Positions 34,914-44,020 of a DNA stretch of 64,000 bases are shown here, piece by piece. Position 1 is the stretch's first letter; each line of letters begins with the position of its first letter. Made by a program: the position numbers and the translations under genes. The DNA is taken from NCBI RefSeq assembly GCF_017742245.1, contig NZ_JAGHKO010000011.1, positions 210,464 to 274,463 on the forward strand, given 5' to 3'. This DNA is from Niastella soli. GTDB taxonomy: Bacteria > Bacteroidota > Bacteroidia > Chitinophagales > Chitinophagaceae. The notes below the pieces were generated by a model, which was not told the origin of the DNA, did no database searches, and saw only the letters and a program-made list of their open reading frames with translations.

Positions 34914-36020
34914 ATGAAGCGGATTATGAAACTATTCAATATTATTTTAACCGGGTTATTAATTGTTTCTACTGCCGCAACGGGGCAAGTGGTAACTTAT
35001 TTTCAACCTGAGGTATATGGCAGAACGGTTGATGGCCTGGGCTCTTTCCAGGTGCAGAACCTTACAGGTGCTGCACTAAGGAGTCAGGTAGTAATAACCG
35101 TTCAGGAAAATGTAACTAAATCACCGGTTGTTACCATTACCACACCGGTTACCACTATTCAACCGGGAACGAGCAATTTCCCCCGGAATGTTTTTGCAGG
35201 CAGTCTGTTCCGCTTTTCCTCTAATGCGTATGCAAACATTACCAATCAAACCAAAAATTTTCCCCCTGGCCAATATACTTTCTGCTATCGACTGGTGAGT
35301 GCTGATGATAAGCAGTCAGATGATTATGAAAATTGTTTTGACGCCGAGATCCAGCCATTGGTGCCCATGGCGCTTATATACCCGGCTGATGGCGATAAGA
35401 TTTGTGAAAAGCGGCCTTTATTGACCTGGCAACCACCCATTCCGTTTAATTCATCTATGCGGTTCAGGTTATTGCTAACGGAAAAGAGAGAAGGGGAAGC
35501 AATTGAGAATCTGCTGGTGAATGCCCCTTTGTTATTACTTGACAATATTACTACTACCAGTATAAACTATCCCTCCAGTCATCCGGACCTGCAGGAAGGG
35601 AAGACCTACGTATGGCAGGTGATAGCGCATCAGAATAATCTGGTGATCTCCAGGTCAGAGATCTGGGAGTTTACGATACAGTGTACAGAGCCCCATAAAC
35701 AACTGCCAACAGACAGCTATCGCGAATTAAAGCAAATGGTGAACGGTAATCACTATATAGCCAACCGGGCCTTAAAATTCGCTTTCCAGAATAATTACAA
35801 CCTCAAACGGTTGACTTATGCTATTTACGATATCGGCAATGGGATGAAAAAACTGAAAGATTGCCCCGAAGTAACATTGAAACAGGGATTAAATGAAGTG
35901 GATATTGATCTTACGGAACTGGAGCTGGAACCAGGTAAGCATTATTTGTTGAAAGTGTATCCCTTCAATGAGCCGGATGTGCAATTGCGCTTTATTTACC
36001 AGGATAAGGATGTTGAATAA
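34914..36020 (+). CDS. Secreted beta-sandwich protein of the Rhs operon
   Basis: A 368-aa protein with a signal peptide (MKLFNIILTGLLIVSTAATGQ after an alternative start; the first ATG adds four residues). Two beta-sandwich-like regions are visible: residues about 25-140 (GSFQVQNLTGAALRSQVVITVQENV, FPPGQYTFCYRLV) and residues about 150-260 with a Fn3-like pattern (LLTWQPPIPFNSSMRFRLLLTEKREGEAIENLL, EGKTYVWQVIAHQNN). The C-terminal part is unassigned. It probably forms a periplasmic or surface complex with the upstream barrel. There is no gap before it and 15 bp after it. Confidence 0.7.
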   Translation: MKRIMKLFNIILTGLLIVSTAATGQVVTYFQPEVYGRTVDGLGSFQVQNLTGAALRSQVVITVQENVTKSPVVTITTPVTTIQPGTSNFPRNVFAGSLFRFSSNAYANITNQTKNFPPGQYTFCYRLVSADDKQSDDYENCFDAEIQPLVPMALIYPADGDKICEKRPLLTWQPPIPFNSSMRFRLLLTEKREGEAIENLLVNAPLLLLDNITTTSINYPSSHPDLQEGKTYVWQVIAHQNNLVISRSEIWEFTIQCTEPHKQLPTDSYRELKQMVNGNHYIANRALKFAFQNNYNLKRLTYAIYDIGNGMKKLKDCPEVTLKQGLNEVDIDLTELELEPGKHYLLKVYPFNEPDVQLRFIYQDKDVE

Positions 36021-36035
36021 GAAATCAAATTAACA

Positions 36036-36524
36036 ATGACAAAAGAAATCATTTGTGTAACCAGGTTTATGTGCCTGGTGTGTGTGGTCATGTGTTTACA
36101 GGCATGCCGGCAATCTGTTGTTATAGCAAGACCAGAAAGGCATTTGGCGGAGTTACATAAGAACGGGGCGGATCTGTATATAGACAGGATTGACAGCCGC
36201 CTGGTAATGAAAGCCGATAGTTATGATACCTATGTTGCTTATAAAGTAGATTTCAGGGACAGTGTACAGGGAGATAAAAAGCTAGAACAGGAGCGAAATG
36301 TTTACTATGATTACAAGATGGCCAATGATTGGAAAGTTGTAGTTGATAGCGACACTATTTCTCCTGTTTTTTATCAACCCGTGACCGGTCTCAATGCTAT
36401 GAATAAAGAAGGAGTACTGGTGTTTGAGTTGCCGGTTGGTAAGCATCCTGATGCATTGTTGTATGATGATTCATTTGGCGACTGGCAGAAACAATTTATT
36501 GCTTTAAACCCCACTTTAAAATAG
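36036..36524 (+). CDS. Lipoprotein of the Rhs operon
   Basis: A 162-aa protein with an SPII signal ending MCLQAC near residue 23. The mature part is mixed alpha/beta with no recognised motif (VAYKVDFRDSVQGDKKLEQERNVYYDYKMANDWKVVVDSDTISPVFYQPV). A membrane-anchored accessory subunit that assists barrel assembly or export would fit its position, 15 bp after the preceding gene and 10 bp before the giant Rhs-like gene. Confidence 0.65.
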   Translation: MTKEIICVTRFMCLVCVVMCLQACRQSVVIARPERHLAELHKNGADLYIDRIDSRLVMKADSYDTYVAYKVDFRDSVQGDKKLEQERNVYYDYKMANDWKVVVDSDTISPVFYQPVTGLNAMNKEGVLVFELPVGKHPDALLYDDSFGDWQKQFIALNPTLK

Positions 36525-36534
36525 GTTAAGAGAA

Positions 36535-39500
36535 ATGCGTAACAGAACTAAAAAATGTACGGCCTGGTTCTTTCTGATCGTTTTCGGAATAGAGACCTTC
36601 TTCCCCGGAATGGCGTATGCGTTAACGTCCGGCCCTGCGCAACCGGAGTTGACAAAGTTTGAACCTGCAGGCGTGAATGATATGGTTGATTTGTTTTCCG
36701 GAGATTTGAAATATAACATTCCATTGGTTGATGTGGGTGGTTACCCCATCAATTTATCGTATCATTCGGGTGAAGGAATGGAAGATGAAGCTTCATGGGT
36801 AGGTTTTGGCTGGACGGTGAACCCGGGGACCATCAACCGGTCTGTACGGGGATTACCCGATGATTTTAAGGGGGATAATATTGAAAAAACATACGATAGG
36901 AAAAATTTTCAAAAGATTGGTGGTACGGTAATCTTAAAGCCTTCCATCTTTGCCTGGGAAATTGGTAAGCTCTCTGGAAGTCTCACCTTTAAAGTGGGTG
37001 TATATAATGATAATTATTATGGCGCGGGAGCGCTGACCGGATTAAGTGTTAACCAGGACCTGGCGCAAAATAAAAAAACTTCACTTACTGCTGGATTGGA
37101 TATAGGCCTCGACAGCAGGGGAGGGGCAACCTTTTCTCCTTCTTTGTCCTTAAGCCGGGAACATGATTTTATACAAGGAGAAACCGTAAGAAGTTTATCG
37201 GGTTCCCTGGCATATAATACGAGGGCTGGTTTAAAACAAGTAGACCTTGGAGCAACCTGGTCTACACATACAGGCAGTTTGGCCTGGTCTACCTTTAATT
37301 TTTCTGCTGTAAAGTATTTTGGTCAAACCTATACACCCACCTTTAATACAAATACGGCTAATGATGGATATACCTTAAACTTTGATCTGGGGCCAAGCCT
37401 TTTTGGCGGCTACCTGGGTATAGGCGGCAGCGGTTATTTTTACGAGGAAAGAATATTGCAAAAGAAAGTAAGCGCACCGGCTTATGGCTATATGAATTAT
37501 TTAGATGGCCGTAAGAACACCAACGCGCTGGTTGATTACAACCGGGAAAATGAAGGCCCCTATGTGCCCGGTTCCCCGGCTATTCCCATACCGGTTCCCA
37601 CCTTCGATTTGTTTATGGCTACCGGGCAGGCAGGTAGTCAGCAGTTCAGGCCTTTTTTCAATGGCAATTATGTTGTTTTTGATAAGATGCATAGTAACAG
37701 AACGGTCAATGCATCTGCAGGAGTTACTATCGGTGTAGGGCTTTATCACAAGAATGGCGGCAGGATCGACTATACCGGTGGTAACGCAAGCACGGGAAAG
37801 TGGGTAACCAATAATAATTTTCTGCAAGAAGGAGAACCTGAGTTTGATCAGGTCAATAAACCTGGTACGGAAGCTGTCAATTTTAAGAGCACCGGAGAAA
37901 TTACCCGCGCTGATAAAGGCTACCGGGATAACATTCAGGAAGAAAAGACCGTTCAGGTAGTAACCAACGGTGCAGGACACTTCTTCACTGGCCCAAAAAC
38001 CTGGAACGCATTTAAAGTTAAAGATGAGCCGGAAGTTTCAACCGCCAATAAACCCCTGAAAAAAAGTGACCGGGACAGGCGAACAACAGTAATAAGCTAT
38101 TTAGATGCCGATCAGGCATCGAAATACGGGCTTGATAAACAAATTAATGGAGTAGGCAGAATGACAGATGGCAGACTTCCGCATCATCTGTCTGAAATTA
38201 CGGTAACGGATAATGGCGGCCAGCGGATGGTCTATGGGATCCCTGTTTATAATAAGACCCAGGTGGATGCCAGTTTTTCAATCGACAAACCCGATGGTGC
38301 CAAATTGGAAAGGGCATTAAAAACAGGTCTGATAGAATATACAGCCGGGGTGGATAATTCTACCGGCAATCAAAAAGGGCGCGATAATTTGTTTACGAGG
38401 GATGTAGTGCCTGGTTATGCCACTTCGTTCTTACTAACTGGTATTTTATCGCCTGATTATGTTGATGTAAAAGACGATGGTATTACCGACGATGACCTGG
38501 GCACTGCCTATAAATTTAATTATACAAAGACCACCGATCCTTCTAAACCTTTCAAATGGCGTGCTCCATATGCGATCAATACCGCCAACTACAACCCCGG
38601 ATTTGAAAGTGATAAAAAAGATGACAAAGCCAGCTACACCTATGGTGAGAAAGAATTGTGGTACCTGAATAAGGTAGAAAGCAAAACCATGATAGCTGTT
38701 TTTGTAACCTCAGACCGTGAAGACGGGTTGGGTGTGCAGAATGAGAATGGTGGAATAAATGGTGATGTAAGACTTAAAAAGCTTGACCGGATAGAATTGT
38801 ATTCAAAAGCCGACTGGGTGAAAGATGAGACTTTAGATAAAAGAAATGTAATACCTGTTAAAGTAGTTCATTTTGAATACGATTATTCAACGCATCCCAA
38901 TGTGCCTAATAATACAGGTGCAGCAAAAAATAAAGATGGTGGAACCGACGTGGGTCAAAACGGTGAGCTGAATGTAAATAAGGACAAAGGAAAGCTGACC
39001 TTAAAAAAGGTGTATTTTACATTTGGTAAAAACACGAGAGGTCAATCCAATCCGTATGAATTTTCATATGAACAACGGAAAGTATCTGATGTGTTTGGCT
39101 CAACCTTTTTAACGCCTCCGGCTACTTACCAGGACCCAGTTAATGTAACATTAAATAACCCTGAAATATCAAATAGTTATACTACCCGCCAGGTGGACCG
39201 CTGGGGTACCTACAAACCCAGCTGGTATAATCATTTAACTGGTAATTCGGCTACTAATGGCCAAATGAACAATTCCGAATTTCCTTATACCATCCAGGAA
39301 AACAATCAGGGTAATTCGGGTACAGACTATCGTAAGTTGGCGGGCCATTTTGCTTCCATGTGGCAATTGAATAAGATCGTGACCCCGACGGGGAGCACAA
39401 TAAGCGTAACGTATGAAGCGGATGATTACGGCTTTGTTCAGAACCGGCGGGCTATGCAAATGTGTTTTGTCAAGGGTATTGCTTCTATTGCTAATAACAA

Positions 39501-42500
39501 TACTACTAATAGTACCGGGATGATAGGATCAGATGGGTTTACGGTTGAGTTGCCTAAGGATGTTCAGCAGGCAGATTTTAATAGTAAATACCTGGGGGGG
39601 GAAGATGGCCAACCGCTTAAAAATATATATTATAAGATCTATACAGATCTGGATAATACTGGTCATAAAGAGTATGTGCAGGGGTACGCTGAGATCGATT
39701 ATCCGGCTTGCCGGTGGATCGATGATAAAACCGCCTTTATTGCGGTAAAAAAGATCGATCAGGTTAACCCGGTAACAAGAGCGGCCTGGCAAATGCTGAA
39801 AGCTGATCTGCCCCAGTTTGCCTATGATAATTATGATAATTCAGATGTTTCATTTGGTAAGGGCGCAATAAAGGCACTGGTACAATCCCTTGTAAATGCG
39901 AAAGAGTTTTTCAGGGGATATGAGAACAGGGCAAAACATAGAAGTTACGGCGACAGGATCGAATTGTCAAAAAGCATGATCCGCCTGTACAATCCCGATC
40001 AAAAGAAAATGGGCGGCGGCGCCCGGGTAAAAAAATTGACGATTGAAGATGCATGGCACGATATGTCGCATAGCTCCGGGAAAACGGCTATGTACGGGCA
40101 GGAGTATAATTACGCTATAAAAAAGACAAATGGGGAGGAGATCTCCTCCGGGGTGGCGGCTTATGAACCACAAATTGGTAATGAAGAAAACCCCTTACAT
40201 CAACCCATACCCTATACCGAAAAAGTAAATTGGGCGCCTGATAAATACCATTTTACTGAATTGCCTTTCTGTGAAACCTTTTTTCCGCCGGCTTCCGTAG
40301 GCTATAGTAAGGTGACGGTTACCAATTTTGGCGACACCTATGCGCAACAGGGCGGGCTATTGGAAAAGCACACCGGTTATATTGAAAATGAATTTTATAC
40401 AGCAAAAGATTTTCCTACTTACGTAGATTACATGCCCCTACAAGCTACTGAGTATGAAAACAACATGCTCCTGAAATTATTTGCCTTCACTTATATAAAA
40501 AGGGTAACCACTTCCCAGGGTTTTAAAATAGAATTGAATGATATGCATGGGAAGCCCAAATCGGTTAAAATCTTTAATAAAGGAGGCGATGAGATCTCTT
40601 CTACGGAAACGTTCTATAACGTGGATGATGATAAGGCGGCAGAAAAGCATTTGAATAACACGGTTGATATTGTAGAGGGAAATACCGGTGGCAAAATTGA
40701 GACCGCAGTAATGGGAACAGACATCGATCTTGCAACAGATGTGCGTGAAAGTGAGAATGGGACCTTGGGTGCTGGTATTGGCGCTTACTATGGCGCTATG
40801 CCATTTTTTCCTCCATTTATCCCTTATTTACCGTATGCGGCGGTTAACTATAGCGCTAATTATTCTAGAACCACTTACCATTCTGTTTCATTAGTGAAGG
40901 TTGTTCAAAAGTATGGTATAGTTAAAATGGTGCGTACAACAAAAAACGGTTCCTCCATCGAAGCTGAAAATTTATTATGGGATGGAGAAACGGGAGCTGT
41001 TTTGTTAACCAGGACACAGAACGAGTTCAATGATAATATTTATTCTTTTACTTATCCTGCTTATTGGGCGGAAGGCCAGGAAGGCATGGGCGGGGCGTAC
41101 AAAAACAGCGGCGCCCTGCTACTCAATGTAGCCATGCAGTCGCCGAATATTATACCGGATCAATATAAAAACGTTGTCTTTCCCGGTGATGAGTTGATCA
41201 GTACCGCACATAAAGGATGGGTTATACAAACTAATGATGGCCAACTGCGGTTTATTGACAGGGCGGGTAATCCATTATTAGGAAGTGGTAACTATGTGGT
41301 AGCCCGCTCAGGCCGGAGGAACCAAACTTCCGTCAGTGCCGGTAATATAGTTTGTTTAAACAATCCGGTTATTGGATCGGGCGACAACAGGCGATTGCAA
41401 TTTACTGTGGGTAATAAAGTACTGGATGCAAAAGCGGTGTTGTATGGTAATGAATGGGGGATGCCCGTAGCCAATAAATTAGAGACTGTTACAACCTGCA
41501 AGCGTTTCAACGGATACAATTCAAATAATACAAATACCAAACTTGAATATCATAATAGGTGTGATGACTTTAGCGCATATTTAGTAATTAATCAACCCCC
41601 TCCAACACCGGTAATAATCAACCGAAGTTCTATAAACTTCCTTTCATTGACAGATATCCCAGCCGGTGCAACCATCGTGTCAGCAAAGGTGAAGCTTTAT
41701 CCAAAAACTACTAGCGGTGCAGCCACCTCGCTTATTTCCAGGATAAAGACCCCTTTTTATTGTGGTATGCCAGGACTTACCTGGGAGGGGCCTCAGATCT
41801 CAACTGCTAACCAGGTACAGTTACCGGCTTTTCCTTTCGTTACAGCTCCATATGAATTTGACGTAACGGCGATGTTGAATGATTGGTATACTTTACAGGA
41901 TAATCCTCAATTTGGAATTGGTATAAGGCTGGTAGATGAAAGTCCCACAAGCGATAAATTTGCCCAATTTCGTGGCCCTTTTACCGGGCAGGGACCTTCA
42001 CTGGAAATATGTTATCAGTATAATGGATGTTTTGATCCGGTCAATAAGAACATCAATCCCTATGTGCAGGGTCTTTTAGGTAACTGGCGGCCAAGGCAAA
42101 ATTTTTCTTTTGTGGTTGACCGCGAGCAAAAGCCTGGGGTGTCAACACAACCTGATGGAACTAATATTCGCAAAAATGGCGCTTATGTTACCTTCAATCC
42201 ATTCTGGGAGTTCAGGCCATTGGGCGGTTTATACAGCAACGTACAGCCTGAAAGATCGTTGACAGCAGAACGATGGGTATGGGCGGCCAAATCAGTTTAC
42301 TATGATCAAAAGGGAAATGAAATAGAAAGTGTAACGCCCCTGAACCGCGACCGGAATGGTGAGATAGATGTTTCTAACAATGGGTTGCGGTATAGTTCGG
42401 CTTTATTTGGTTATCGGGAGTCTGCAGCCATTGCAGTAGCAGCCAATGCGCGTCATAACGAAATAGCGTTCGACGGATTCGAGGATTATAATTTCTCGCT

Positions 42501-43191
42501 ACAGACGGTAAACCCAGTCGAAAGCTGTCCTATGAAACGTCATTTCGATTGGGGAGATATTTCACTAACAAATACTAATTCAGGTAACTGTTTAAATACG
42601 CAGTTTGTACATAGCGGTAAATACAGCATGAAGCTGAATAGCGTGCTTGTTTCCAAACCGGCCGGGAATGCGGCCCCGCCTGCCACTATTCTTTCTTATG
42701 ATAACGCGTTGGGTGCCGCCAAACTAGCATCAAATGAACTGGCTACTGGTTTTTCACCTATTGCCGGAAAAAAATACCTGTTAAGTCTGTGGGTGTATGA
42801 TAATAAGCCCGCGACCAATAAGATTGACGGGTTATCAGTAAAAATAAATAACCAGGCGCAGGACCTCACGAATACGATCGTACCGGTAGTAGAAAAATGG
42901 AAGCGGTTGGAATTGGTATTTACAGCAGGTACCAATTTTAATCTCCAGTTGTCAAAGTCAGGAGCTGGCGAGGTTTATATCGATGATGTACGCATCCTGC
43001 CTTATGACGGCCACCTGAATTCATATGTATATGATGACCGCACCATGCGGTTGATGGGCCAGCTGGATGAAAATAATTTTGCCACATTTTATGAATATGA
43101 TGATGAGGGTACGCTCATTCGGGTAAAGAAAGAAACAGAGCGTGGTATAATGACGTTGAAGGAAAACAGGCAATCATTCAGACAGCGGTAA
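36535..43191 (+). CDS. Giant Rhs/SpvB-like surface protein without a toxin tip
   Basis: A 2218-aa secreted protein with the signal peptide MRNRTKKCTAWFFLIVFGIETFFPGMAYA. Residues about 40-115 carry the Bacteroidota Rhs N-terminal signature (VNDMVDLFSGDLKYNIPLVDVGGYPINLSYHSGEG, then WVGFGWTVNPGTINRSVRGLPD). A DRWGTYKP block appears near residue 886. Residues about 1668-1832 look like a DNRLRE-type beta-sandwich and about 2000-2160 like a CBM/jelly-roll domain (HSGKYSMKLNS). YD-like repeats close the chain (YEYDDEGTLIRVKKETERG). There is no Rhs core (YDPRIGRFLS) and no toxin, unlike the 3080-aa partner. It may be the B-type half of a TcB/TcC-like shell. Confidence 0.8.
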   Translation: MRNRTKKCTAWFFLIVFGIETFFPGMAYALTSGPAQPELTKFEPAGVNDMVDLFSGDLKYNIPLVDVGGYPINLSYHSGEGMEDEASWVGFGWTVNPGTINRSVRGLPDDFKGDNIEKTYDRKNFQKIGGTVILKPSIFAWEIGKLSGSLTFKVGVYNDNYYGAGALTGLSVNQDLAQNKKTSLTAGLDIGLDSRGGATFSPSLSLSREHDFIQGETVRSLSGSLAYNTRAGLKQVDLGATWSTHTGSLAWSTFNFSAVKYFGQTYTPTFNTNTANDGYTLNFDLGPSLFGGYLGIGGSGYFYEERILQKKVSAPAYGYMNYLDGRKNTNALVDYNRENEGPYVPGSPAIPIPVPTFDLFMATGQAGSQQFRPFFNGNYVVFDKMHSNRTVNASAGVTIGVGLYHKNGGRIDYTGGNASTGKWVTNNNFLQEGEPEFDQVNKPGTEAVNFKSTGEITRADKGYRDNIQEEKTVQVVTNGAGHFFTGPKTWNAFKVKDEPEVSTANKPLKKSDRDRRTTVISYLDADQASKYGLDKQINGVGRMTDGRLPHHLSEITVTDNGGQRMVYGIPVYNKTQVDASFSIDKPDGAKLERALKTGLIEYTAGVDNSTGNQKGRDNLFTRDVVPGYATSFLLTGILSPDYVDVKDDGITDDDLGTAYKFNYTKTTDPSKPFKWRAPYAINTANYNPGFESDKKDDKASYTYGEKELWYLNKVESKTMIAVFVTSDREDGLGVQNENGGINGDVRLKKLDRIELYSKADWVKDETLDKRNVIPVKVVHFEYDYSTHPNVPNNTGAAKNKDGGTDVGQNGELNVNKDKGKLTLKKVYFTFGKNTRGQSNPYEFSYEQRKVSDVFGSTFLTPPATYQDPVNVTLNNPEISNSYTTRQVDRWGTYKPSWYNHLTGNSATNGQMNNSEFPYTIQENNQGNSGTDYRKLAGHFASMWQLNKIVTPTGSTISVTYEADDYGFVQNRRAMQMCFVKGIASIANNNTTNSTGMIGSDGFTVELPKDVQQADFNSKYLGGEDGQPLKNIYYKIYTDLDNTGHKEYVQGYAEIDYPACRWIDDKTAFIAVKKIDQVNPVTRAAWQMLKADLPQFAYDNYDNSDVSFGKGAIKALVQSLVNAKEFFRGYENRAKHRSYGDRIELSKSMIRLYNPDQKKMGGGARVKKLTIEDAWHDMSHSSGKTAMYGQEYNYAIKKTNGEEISSGVAAYEPQIGNEENPLHQPIPYTEKVNWAPDKYHFTELPFCETFFPPASVGYSKVTVTNFGDTYAQQGGLLEKHTGYIENEFYTAKDFPTYVDYMPLQATEYENNMLLKLFAFTYIKRVTTSQGFKIELNDMHGKPKSVKIFNKGGDEISSTETFYNVDDDKAAEKHLNNTVDIVEGNTGGKIETAVMGTDIDLATDVRESENGTLGAGIGAYYGAMPFFPPFIPYLPYAAVNYSANYSRTTYHSVSLVKVVQKYGIVKMVRTTKNGSSIEAENLLWDGETGAVLLTRTQNEFNDNIYSFTYPAYWAEGQEGMGGAYKNSGALLLNVAMQSPNIIPDQYKNVVFPGDELISTAHKGWVIQTNDGQLRFIDRAGNPLLGSGNYVVARSGRRNQTSVSAGNIVCLNNPVIGSGDNRRLQFTVGNKVLDAKAVLYGNEWGMPVANKLETVTTCKRFNGYNSNNTNTKLEYHNRCDDFSAYLVINQPPPTPVIINRSSINFLSLTDIPAGATIVSAKVKLYPKTTSGAATSLISRIKTPFYCGMPGLTWEGPQISTANQVQLPAFPFVTAPYEFDVTAMLNDWYTLQDNPQFGIGIRLVDESPTSDKFAQFRGPFTGQGPSLEICYQYNGCFDPVNKNINPYVQGLLGNWRPRQNFSFVVDREQKPGVSTQPDGTNIRKNGAYVTFNPFWEFRPLGGLYSNVQPERSLTAERWVWAAKSVYYDQKGNEIESVTPLNRDRNGEIDVSNNGLRYSSALFGYRESAAIAVAANARHNEIAFDGFEDYNFSLQTVNPVESCPMKRHFDWGDISLTNTNSGNCLNTQFVHSGKYSMKLNSVLVSKPAGNAAPPATILSYDNALGAAKLASNELATGFSPIAGKKYLLSLWVYDNKPATNKIDGLSVKINNQAQDLTNTIVPVVEKWKRLELVFTAGTNFNLQLSKSGAGEVYIDDVRILPYDGHLNSYVYDDRTMRLMGQLDENNFATFYEYDDEGTLIRVKKETERGIMTLKENRQSFRQR

Positions 43192-43230
43192 TAAAAAATA
43201 AATTATTCCGGAAGTGTAACAGTTTTTAAT

Positions 43231-44010
43231 ATGATGAAAAGAAAAATAATTCTGATTATAGGATCAATAGTACTGCTTTCCGCAGCGGCAATAGCAGGCA
43301 ACTGGGCAGGGTGGTTTACGAAGACGGTCACAAATACTGAACTGCCAGATGCAAAGGAGGAATATAAGCGGATCGCCGAACGGCTTAAGAACGATACGGC
43401 CGTTAATATAGAAGGATTGATCACTTTGTATGATGGGGAAAAACCCGGTGTAATAAAGGAAAAAACAACTTACCGGTTGATTAAACACCAGGACCAGTAT
43501 TATTCACAATTTGGTTTGCTGCAGTCATTTTGTAATGGCAGCATGGTAGTGCAACTCGATACGACGAACCGGGTGATCGTGGTCGCTGATGCAAATGACG
43601 GGAGTGGAAAACGAAAAAAGAGCATGCAGCCATCTCTCGACGTTTTATTTGATGAGAAAGCAGATTTTAAGATCACCGGCCAGATTGTTCAGAATGGTAA
43701 CAATGAACGTACTATTTCATTTCAGGACGAATTCAGACCGGAGATAAGATCGTATGCACTCACGTACGATCCTGCAACCTACCAGGTAAATCGGGCAACG
43801 ATCCAATGGTGGAAGGATGGCGGCGCTTTTAAAGAATCAGTTGATACCAGCCGCATATGGATCAGCCAGATAGATTACCGGCGGTTAACCCTGGTTGATA
43901 TGAATATCAATGAAGAGATCAATAAAATAATTACCATAAAAAAGGATCAGGTCCTACCTGCATTGCAATTCCAAGACTATCAATTGCATGTAGCTAATCC
44001 TGAACAGTAA
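43231..44010 (+). CDS. Membrane-anchored protein between the two Rhs genes
   Basis: A 259-aa protein with one N-terminal hydrophobic segment (KRKIILIIGSIVLLSAAAIAGNW), which may be a signal anchor. The rest is mixed alpha/beta (EGLITLYDGEKPGVIKEKTTYRLIKHQDQYYSQFGLLQSF, FQDEFRPEIRSYALTYDPATYQVNRATIQWW), similar in outline to lipoprotein-carrier-like folds; this comparison is weak. It is translated 39 bp after the 2218-aa gene and 10 bp before the 3080-aa gene, so a chaperone or assembly role for the Rhs pair is plausible. Confidence 0.65.
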   Translation: MMKRKIILIIGSIVLLSAAAIAGNWAGWFTKTVTNTELPDAKEEYKRIAERLKNDTAVNIEGLITLYDGEKPGVIKEKTTYRLIKHQDQYYSQFGLLQSFCNGSMVVQLDTTNRVIVVADANDGSGKRKKSMQPSLDVLFDEKADFKITGQIVQNGNNERTISFQDEFRPEIRSYALTYDPATYQVNRATIQWWKDGGAFKESVDTSRIWISQIDYRRLTLVDMNINEEINKIITIKKDQVLPALQFQDYQLHVANPEQ

Positions 44011-44020
44011 GACTTTCTTT

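Noticed and set aside
36535..43191. Assembly error or frameshift splitting one Rhs gene into two
   Set aside because: The 2218-aa protein has its own signal peptide, as does the 3080-aa protein, and an intact gene lies between them, so they are separate genes.
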